A DNA stretch of 64,000 nucleotides, taken from Streptomyces sp. NBC_00193 (GTDB lineage Bacteria; Actinomycetota; Actinomycetes; Streptomycetales; Streptomycetaceae). Of this stretch, positions 59,418-64,000 are shown piece by piece. Every line of letters begins with the position of its first letter. The first letter of the stretch is position 1. The translations under genes were made by a program, and so were the position numbers. Location of the stretch: the NCBI RefSeq assembly GCF_026342735.1, contig NZ_JAPEMM010000001.1, positions 3,100,001 to 3,164,000 on the forward strand, given 5' to 3'. The notes beneath the pieces are model-generated. The model did no database searches, had not been told where the DNA came from, and saw nothing but the letters and a program-made list of their open reading frames with translations.

Positions 59418-60677
59418 TCAGACCTTCTCGGTCGCGTCCGATCGGGACGGGGTCGAGCCGGCCACCACGCGGGTCGGGCGGGCCGCGCGGGACCCCGTAC
59501 GGCGGTCCAGGCGGAGGGCTGCGAGGCCCAGGGCGATGGCGGTGACGGTCATCGCGCCGCCCGCCCAGGCGGTGGCGGAGTAGCCGTACCCGGCGTCGAT
59601 GACGGTGCCGCCGAGCCAGGGGCCGCCGGTGTTGCCGAGGTTGAAGGCGGCCGTGGTGGTCGCGCCGGCCAGGGTCGGGGCGGCGCCCGCGACGTTGAAC
59701 ATGCGGGCGTTGAGCGCCGGGGCCGTGAAGAACGCCGAGAAGCCGATCAGGAACGCGAGGGCGATCGCGGCCGCCGCGGTGGAGGCCAGCAGGGCCAGCG
59801 CCGCCAGGAAGACGGTGGAGGCGGTGATGCCCCACAGCATCACCCCGAACAGGTGCGCGTCGGCGATCCGCCCGCCGACGGTGGTGCCGGCCAGCGCGCC
59901 GATGCCGAACAGGCCGAGGATCCACGGGACCCACTGCGAGTCCAGCCCGGCCACGTCGGTGAGCAGCGGGGACAGGTAGCTGAAGGCGCAGAAGACCCCG
60001 CCCGCGGCGAGGGCGGTGATGCCGATCGACAGCCACACCTGGCGGTCGCGGTAGATGCGCAGCTCGCGCGCGAGCGTCGGCTTCTCGGCGGGGAGCGGGA
60101 TCTTCGGGATCAGCGCGAGGATGCCGGCGAGGGCGATCGCGGAGGCCGCGCCCACCGCCCAGAACGCCGACCGCCAGCCCAGGTGCTCACCGAGGAACGC
60201 GCCGGCCGGGACGCCGAGGACGTTGGCGATGGAGAGGCCGCCGATCATGACGGCCATCGCGCGGGCCCGCTGGTGCTGCTCCACCATGGCGATGGCCACG
60301 GCGGCGCCGACCGCCCAGAAGCCGGCGCAGGCGAGCGCGGAGACGATGCGGGAGGCGAAGAGCAGCTCGTACGAGGGGGCCAGCGCGCCCGCCACCTGCC
60401 CGAGGCCGAAGAGGCTGATCAGCGAGAGCAGGGTGGTGCGCCGGGGCAGCCGCAGCGTGGCGACGGCGAGCAGGGGCGCGCCGACGACCATGCCGATCGC
60501 GAAGGCGGATATGAGCAGGCCCGCCTGGGGGATGGTGACGCCCATGTCCTCGGCGATGGGTGGCAGCAGCCCGGAGAGCATGAACTCGCTGGTCCCGAGT
60601 GCGAAGACGGAGAGGCCGAGGACGTAGACGGCGACGGGCATACGGGTGCGTTCGGCTTCTGCGGCTTCTACGGGCAT
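59418..60677 (-). CDS. MFS efflux transporter, Cml/DHA1-like
   Basis: This 419-residue protein has twelve helices. The start MPVAVYVLGLSVFALGTSEFMLSGLLPPIAEDMGV is characteristic of the Cmx/CmlR chloramphenicol-efflux and AraJ-like group. Other motifs are AFAIGMVVGAPLLAVATLRLPRRTTLL (motif A-like), AMAVMIGGLSIANVLGVPAGAFLGEHLGWRSAFW (motif C-like) and LGNTGGPWLGGTVIDAGYGYSATAW. An efflux role against phenicols or other small molecules is likely from family, but not proved. Confidence 0.9.
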   Translation of the reverse strand: MPVEAAEAERTRMPVAVYVLGLSVFALGTSEFMLSGLLPPIAEDMGVTIPQAGLLISAFAIGMVVGAPLLAVATLRLPRRTTLLSLISLFGLGQVAGALAPSYELLFASRIVSALACAGFWAVGAAVAIAMVEQHQRARAMAVMIGGLSIANVLGVPAGAFLGEHLGWRSAFWAVGAASAIALAGILALIPKIPLPAEKPTLARELRIYRDRQVWLSIGITALAAGGVFCAFSYLSPLLTDVAGLDSQWVPWILGLFGIGALAGTTVGGRIADAHLFGVMLWGITASTVFLAALALLASTAAAAIALAFLIGFSAFFTAPALNARMFNVAGAAPTLAGATTTAAFNLGNTGGPWLGGTVIDAGYGYSATAWAGGAMTVTAIALGLAALRLDRRTGSRAARPTRVVAGSTPSRSDATEKV

Positions 60678-60729
60678 GAACTACCTCAACCGCGACGAAC
60701 GGGATCGCATTCCCGGGGGCGCTACGGCT

Positions 60730-61443
60730 CTACGCGGAGGGCTCGCCGAGGTCCGCGAGCTCGGCGGCCAGGTTCGCGCGGGCCGGGGCCTCCCAGTGCG
60801 CAGCCCCGTAGGCGGTGCGGAAGAGGCGGGGCAGCTCCAGGAGCTGGCGCAGCACGGCGGCGCGGCCTGCGCGGAAGGCCTCGTCGGGGACGAAGCCGTA
60901 CTCGGCGCGGACGGCCGCCGCGTAGGCGGCGTACTCCTCGGCCGTGCCCGCCAGGACGCCCAGGTCGGCGTCGCAGAGCAGCTCGCCGTTGGCGTCGCCC
61001 GGGGCGGGGTCGTGGGTGATGGTGAGGCGGACGAGGCGGGCCACCTCGGCGGTGCGGTCCCCGTCGATGCCGAGCTCGGGGAGGGCGCGCTCGGCGAGGG
61101 CGGCGCTGCGCTCCTCGTTCTCGGAGCGGTCGGGGCGGTAGACGGCGTCGTGGAACCAGGCGGCGAGCTCGACGGCGGCGCGGTCGGCGGCGGCGCGGTC
61201 GGCTGTCGCGTCGTCTGGTGCGTCGGCTGGTGCGAGTACGTCGATGCGTGCGAGTACGTCGGCCAGGTGCGCGGTGGTGTGGTACTTGCGCTGCGGCTCC
61301 GCCCAGGCGGTGAGGAGGCGGTCGGCGTAGGGGGCGGGGTCGCGGTCGGGGTCGGCTCCGGCGGCGGCGGTGGTGGCGTGCCAGCGGGAGCGGAGGTTCT
61401 GCTCGCGGTGCGTGTCGGAAGTCATGGCGGATGTCATGCGCAC
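60730..61443 (-). CDS. HD-domain metal-dependent phosphohydrolase-like protein
   Basis: The protein is up to 237 residues. RKYHTTAHLADVL and VELAAWFHDAVYRP give the HD metal motif (H...HD), with TITHDPAPGDANGELLCDADLGVLAG as the later Asp/His part. Proteins of this type are predicted phosphohydrolases, often on nucleotides. The Ala/Asp-rich ADRAAADRAA segment comes from a short DNA repeat. Starts at 61443 (GTG), 61437 and 61425 (ATG) are all possible, and no clear RBS decides. Confidence 0.83.
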   Translation of the reverse strand: MRMTSAMTSDTHREQNLRSRWHATTAAAGADPDRDPAPYADRLLTAWAEPQRKYHTTAHLADVLARIDVLAPADAPDDATADRAAADRAAVELAAWFHDAVYRPDRSENEERSAALAERALPELGIDGDRTAEVARLVRLTITHDPAPGDANGELLCDADLGVLAGTAEEYAAYAAAVRAEYGFVPDEAFRAGRAAVLRQLLELPRLFRTAYGAAHWEAPARANLAAELADLGEPSA

Positions 61444-61501
61444 ATTGTGGTGGTGGCGTGATTGTGCTGGTGAAGGGTGGGCGAAGGCCCGTACCCTGGA
61501 T

Positions 61502-61517
61502 ATTGGACTAGACCTAT
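61502..61517. promoter_or_regulatory. DasR-like operator upstream of cutC
   Basis: ATTGGACTAGACCTAT; its reverse complement ATAGGTCTAGTCCAAT differs from the nagK site AAAGGTCTAGTCCACT at only two of sixteen positions. It lies 30 bp upstream of the cutC ATG. Confidence 0.65.
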
Positions 61518-61547
61518 TTTGTAATGCGGGACGAAGGATGGGATGAC

Positions 61548-62243
61548 ATGAGCAACCGTGCGCTCCTGGAGGTGATCGCCCTCGACGTGGAGGACGCGGT
61601 CGCGGCCCAGGCCGGTGGGGCGGACCGACTCGAGCTGGTCACCGACATGGCCGCCGACGGGCTCACCCCGCCGCGCGAGACCTTCGCGGCGATCCGGGCG
61701 GCGGTCGACATCCGGCTGCGCGTGATGCTCCGGAAGGCGGACGGCTTCTCGGCGGGTTCCGCGCAGGATGTGGAACGCCTGGTGGAGGAGGCGCGGGCGC
61801 TGCGTGCGGAGGGGGCCGAGGAGTTCGTGCTCGGTTTCCTGAACCCCGACGGCAGCCCCGACCTGGTCGCCGTCGAGGCGGTCGTGGCGGAGCTCGGCGG
61901 CTGCGGGTGGACGTTCCACCGGGCGATCGACCGGGCGGCGGACCGTGACCAGCTGCGCAAGGCGGTCGCGGACCTGGCCGGGCTCGACACCTACCTGACC
62001 GCGGGTGCGGCGGGTGGGGTCGACGAGGGGCTGCCGACGCTGTTGGCGGAGGCGGCGAAGTCCGGCACCCCCGGCTACGAGCCGCGGATCCTGGTCGGTG
62101 GCGGGCTGGCCCTCTCCCACCTGCCGGTGCTGCGTTCGGCGGGCATCGATGCCTTCCACATCGGCGGCGCGGCTCGCCCTTCGGGCTGGGGGCGGCCGGT
62201 GTCCTCGGAGGCGGTTGCCGAGTGGCGGTCGGCGCTGAGCTAG
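61548..62243 (+). CDS. cutC: CutC-family protein
   Basis: This 231-residue TIM-barrel-like protein matches CutC: LLEVIALDVEDAVAAQAGGADRLELVTDMAADGLTPP, LRVMLRKADGFSAG, VERLVEEARALRAEGAEEFVLGFLNPDGSPD, WTFHRAIDRAADRDQLRKAVADL, ILVGGGLALSHLPVLRSAGIDAFHIGGAARPSG. The name comes from copper homeostasis, but the biochemical role is unsettled. AAGGATGGGATGAC precedes the ATG. The DasR-like site upstream suggests a link to amino-sugar metabolism instead. Confidence 0.9.
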   Translation: MSNRALLEVIALDVEDAVAAQAGGADRLELVTDMAADGLTPPRETFAAIRAAVDIRLRVMLRKADGFSAGSAQDVERLVEEARALRAEGAEEFVLGFLNPDGSPDLVAVEAVVAELGGCGWTFHRAIDRAADRDQLRKAVADLAGLDTYLTAGAAGGVDEGLPTLLAEAAKSGTPGYEPRILVGGGLALSHLPVLRSAGIDAFHIGGAARPSGWGRPVSSEAVAEWRSALS

Positions 62244-62282
62244 CCCGCTGTGGTGTGGCGCCGTTGCCGGGGACCAGTCCCC

Positions 62283-62810
62283 GGACCCCTGCGCCTCAAT
62301 CGCCGGCGGGGCTGGGGGTGTGGTGGTGTCTGTTGGGCTGCGGTGGTGGGTCGGGGACGGGGCCGGGGTGGGGTGTCGGCCTGGACTGCATGATTTAGGC
62401 GCCCCCCGCTCTACTCCGACAGGGCGAAGCCTGCTCCCGCGCCACAAATCACGCTTTACGTCCCGGCCGACACCCCACCCCGTCCCCGTCCCCGACCCGC
62501 GCCGCGTCCCCAGCCCCGCCGGGGGCAATCTCAGCCTCACTGGCGTTCGAGGCGGCCCGGGGTCTATTCAGCCGTCCGGCGTTTGAGGACCGGGGTCCGG
62601 GGCGGAGCCCCGGGGGTTCGGGCAGAGCCCGGGATCCCGCTTTCGGGCTGCCAATTTCAGCCTCGCCGGCGTTTGAGGCGCGGGGTCTGGGGCGGAGCCC
62701 CAGGGGGTTCGGGCGCAGCCCGGTACCCCGCTTTCAGCCCGTCCGGCGTTTGAGGGCCGGGGCAGGGCTGGCCCTGGGAACGGTGGAAGGGTGGGTAGGG
62801 GACTTGCCCC
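62283..62810. repeat. Composite intergenic repeat, copy B
   Basis: This convergent gap between cutC and the helicase gene carries the same modules as 27709-28225 in the same order and orientation: CCTCAATCGCCGGCGGGGCTGG, the 117-bp palindrome (62365-62481), GTCCCCGTCCCCGACCCGCG, three GGCGTTTGAGG units, and a closing GGAACGGTGGAAGGGTGGGT. Differences are scattered substitutions and short indels. Confidence 0.9.
62365..62481. other. 117-bp imperfect palindrome, copy B
   Basis: The same 17-bp terminal arms (GGGGTGGGGTGTCGGCC and complement) and the same internal pairs as copy A occur here. The apical part reads CCCCGCTCTACTCC in place of CTGTGCCGAGCTGC, and two other T-to-C changes are seen. 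A CGCCC/GGGCG pair replaces CCCTGT/ACAGGG at the tip. Confidence 0.75.
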
Positions 62811-62852
62811 GCAGGGGTGCCCCGGCTGTGGGGACGGGATCCCGGTCGGGGG

Positions 62853-64000
62853 TTAGGCCAGGGCCTCTGGGAGGGGGGCTGTGTGGAGGACCGTGAGGCC
62901 GGAGACGGCTCGGGTGAGGCAGACGTAGAGGCGGCGCAGGCCCGTGCGTTCGTCGGGCTCGCCCGCAACCACGTCCGCCGGCTCGTGGAGGACCACGTAG
63001 TCGTACTCCAGGCCCTTGGCCAGGGAGGCCGGGACCAGGGTCAGGCGCGACTCCGCGGTCGTCTCCTCGCCGGGTGAGAGGTAGGGCAGGCCCGCCGCCA
63101 GGAGCGCCTCCGCCAGCTCCGGGATCCGCGCGTCCGCCGCGATCAGGCCGATCGAGCCCTCGTGGACGAGCGAGGCCCGGCAGGCATCGATCACCGCCGA
63201 CGGGAGGGCGGAGGGCACGTCCACCGGGGTGACGATCAGGGAGCCCGGGGTCTCGCGGACCGAGGAGACCGGCGACAGGCCGGGCGAGATCGCCGGCAGC
63301 AGCCGCGAGGCGTAGGCGATCACCTCGCGCGGCACGCGGAAGCCCGCCGTCAGTTCCTCCAGCACCGCACCCGGCTTGCCCAGATGCGCCAGCGCCTCGT
63401 CCCAGCTGCGCGTCGCCCACGGGGTCGTGCCCTGCGCGAGGTCCCCGAGGACCGTCGCCGAGCCGGTCGTGCAGCGCCGGCCGACGGCCCGGTACTGCAT
63501 CGGGGACAGGTCCTGCGCCTCGTCGATGACGACGTGGCCGAGCGAGTGCGTGCGCTCCACCAGGTCGGTCGCCTCGTCGATGAGGACCAGGTCCGCCGCC
63601 GACCACTTCGCCGACTTCACGCTGCGCGCCGGCTTGGGGGAGATGAGCAGCGACTGTTCGTGGGGAGAGAGGATTCCGTCCGCGTGCGCCGCCAGGAACT
63701 CCGCGTCCGAGAGCAGGCGCAGGATTAGTTTGGCCGGTTCCACCAGGGGCCACACCGTTTTGACCACGGCCTTCACGGCGGGGTTGCGGGCCACCGCGTC
63801 CTGGACGCGGTCGTCGGGTGCCTCGCCCGCCTGTTCCATGCGGACGAGGACCGCGTGCGCGATCCGCTGCGGGAGGGCGTCGCGGGCGGCCCCGTAGCGG
63901 ATGTCGCGGTTCTGGAGCTCGGCGACGATCTCGGCGATCTCGTACGCGGGCACCCGCCAGCGGCGCGATCCGCGGACCACCATCAGCGGTTCGACCGGCT
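62853..64000 (-). CDS. HelD/UvrD-like DNA helicase family protein, N-terminus beyond window
   Basis: About 382 C-terminal residues are visible and the frame is open at base 64000. Superfamily I motifs are HVVIDEAQDLSPMQYRAVGRR (motif II, DEAQD), ATVLGDLAQGTTPWA (motif III), ELTAGFRVPREVIAYASRLL (motif IV, with Arg) and LAKGLEYDYVVLHEPADV plus GLRRLYVCLTRAVSGLTVLH (V and VI). The Walker A region lies outside. The spacing fits HelD-like proteins that bind RNA polymerase as much as UvrD proper. A leftward gene, it converges on cutC across repeat copy B. Confidence 0.85.
   Translation of the reverse strand, partial: PVEPLMVVRGSRRWRVPAYEIAEIVAELQNRDIRYGAARDALPQRIAHAVLVRMEQAGEAPDDRVQDAVARNPAVKAVVKTVWPLVEPAKLILRLLSDAEFLAAHADGILSPHEQSLLISPKPARSVKSAKWSAADLVLIDEATDLVERTHSLGHVVIDEAQDLSPMQYRAVGRRCTTGSATVLGDLAQGTTPWATRSWDEALAHLGKPGAVLEELTAGFRVPREVIAYASRLLPAISPGLSPVSSVRETPGSLIVTPVDVPSALPSAVIDACRASLVHEGSIGLIAADARIPELAEALLAAGLPYLSPGEETTAESRLTLVPASLAKGLEYDYVVLHEPADVVAGEPDERTGLRRLYVCLTRAVSGLTVLHTAPLPEALA

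Noticed and set aside
59418..60677. Calling the MFS gene a proven chloramphenicol resistance gene
   Set aside because: The N-terminal signature fits the Cml group, but this group also contains many transporters of other substrates.

Overview
The window is very GC-rich with strong third-position GC, many GTG starts, Crp-, DasR- and Zur-like operators and genes typical of a filamentous actinomycete (a CdgB-type cyclase, DUF397/XRE pairs, GroEL2 behind CIRCE). It is almost certainly chromosomal Streptomyces DNA. From memory, the gene order (cdgB, nagK-nagA, otsB/otsA, threonine-synthase-like gene, cold-shock gene, groEL2, murQ) resembles the SCO42xx-SCO43xx part of the S. coelicolor core; I could not check this.

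Layout. 1-5.0 kb: a cut SnoaL-like secreted protein, a NarL-type two-component pair (SenS/SenR-like) divergent from an HbpS-like secreted protein, then a lipoprotein M1 peptidase. 5.0-10.7 kb: acetyltransferase, TerD, ArfB, flavin reductase, the diguanylate cyclase CdgB behind a consensus Crp palindrome, and a membrane-anchored carbohydrate-binding-like protein. 10.7-15.5 kb: amino-sugar block (PfkB kinase, NagA, NagK, orphan sugar-binding lipoprotein) with two DasR-like sites. 15.5-21.5 kb: osmolyte block (OtsB, OtsA, glucosyl-3-phosphoglycerate synthase) plus a sortase-type surface protein. 21.6-23.6 kb: a SAM riboswitch, a threonine-synthase-like enzyme and a ThiS/MoaD-like sulfur carrier ending in Gly-Gly-Cys, which together look like a methionine/homocysteine route rather than threonine synthesis. 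23.7-26.2 kb: cold-shock protein and groEL2 with tandem CIRCE. 26.3-34.6 kb: mixed genes, including TrpF, a TetR/haloalkane dehalogenase pair, an AGCS transporter, a Uma2 protein and a free I9 inhibitor divergent from an S8 protease. 34.6-41.9 kb: a compact locus of PLP enzyme, GHMP kinase, DUF364 protein and FecCD-type ABC importer, divergent from an MFS exporter, with a Zur-like box between them; it is a candidate uncharacterised metallophore system.

41.9-50.1 kb is accessory: PH-like membrane protein, VOC fusion, APH-fold kinase, XRE/DUF397, MocR/YczE and others. 50.3-54.1 kb carries two overlapping tyrosine recombinase genes, like Tn554-type TnpA/TnpB, next to a broken gene end and an SMI1/KNR4 protein. 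54.9-58.5 kb is a MurNAc recycling operon (RpiR regulator, MurQ, PTS EIIBC). 58.5-64 kb holds small conserved genes, a gene relic, an MFS efflux pump, an HD hydrolase, CutC behind a DasR-like site, and the C-terminal part of a HelD/UvrD-like helicase running off the edge.

Four intergenic regions carry a related family of GC-rich repeats. Two of them (27.7-28.2 kb and 62.3-62.8 kb) are near-identical for about 500 bp and each contains a 117-bp imperfect palindrome whose stem is conserved and whose tip varies. No tRNA, rRNA or CRISPR array was seen.
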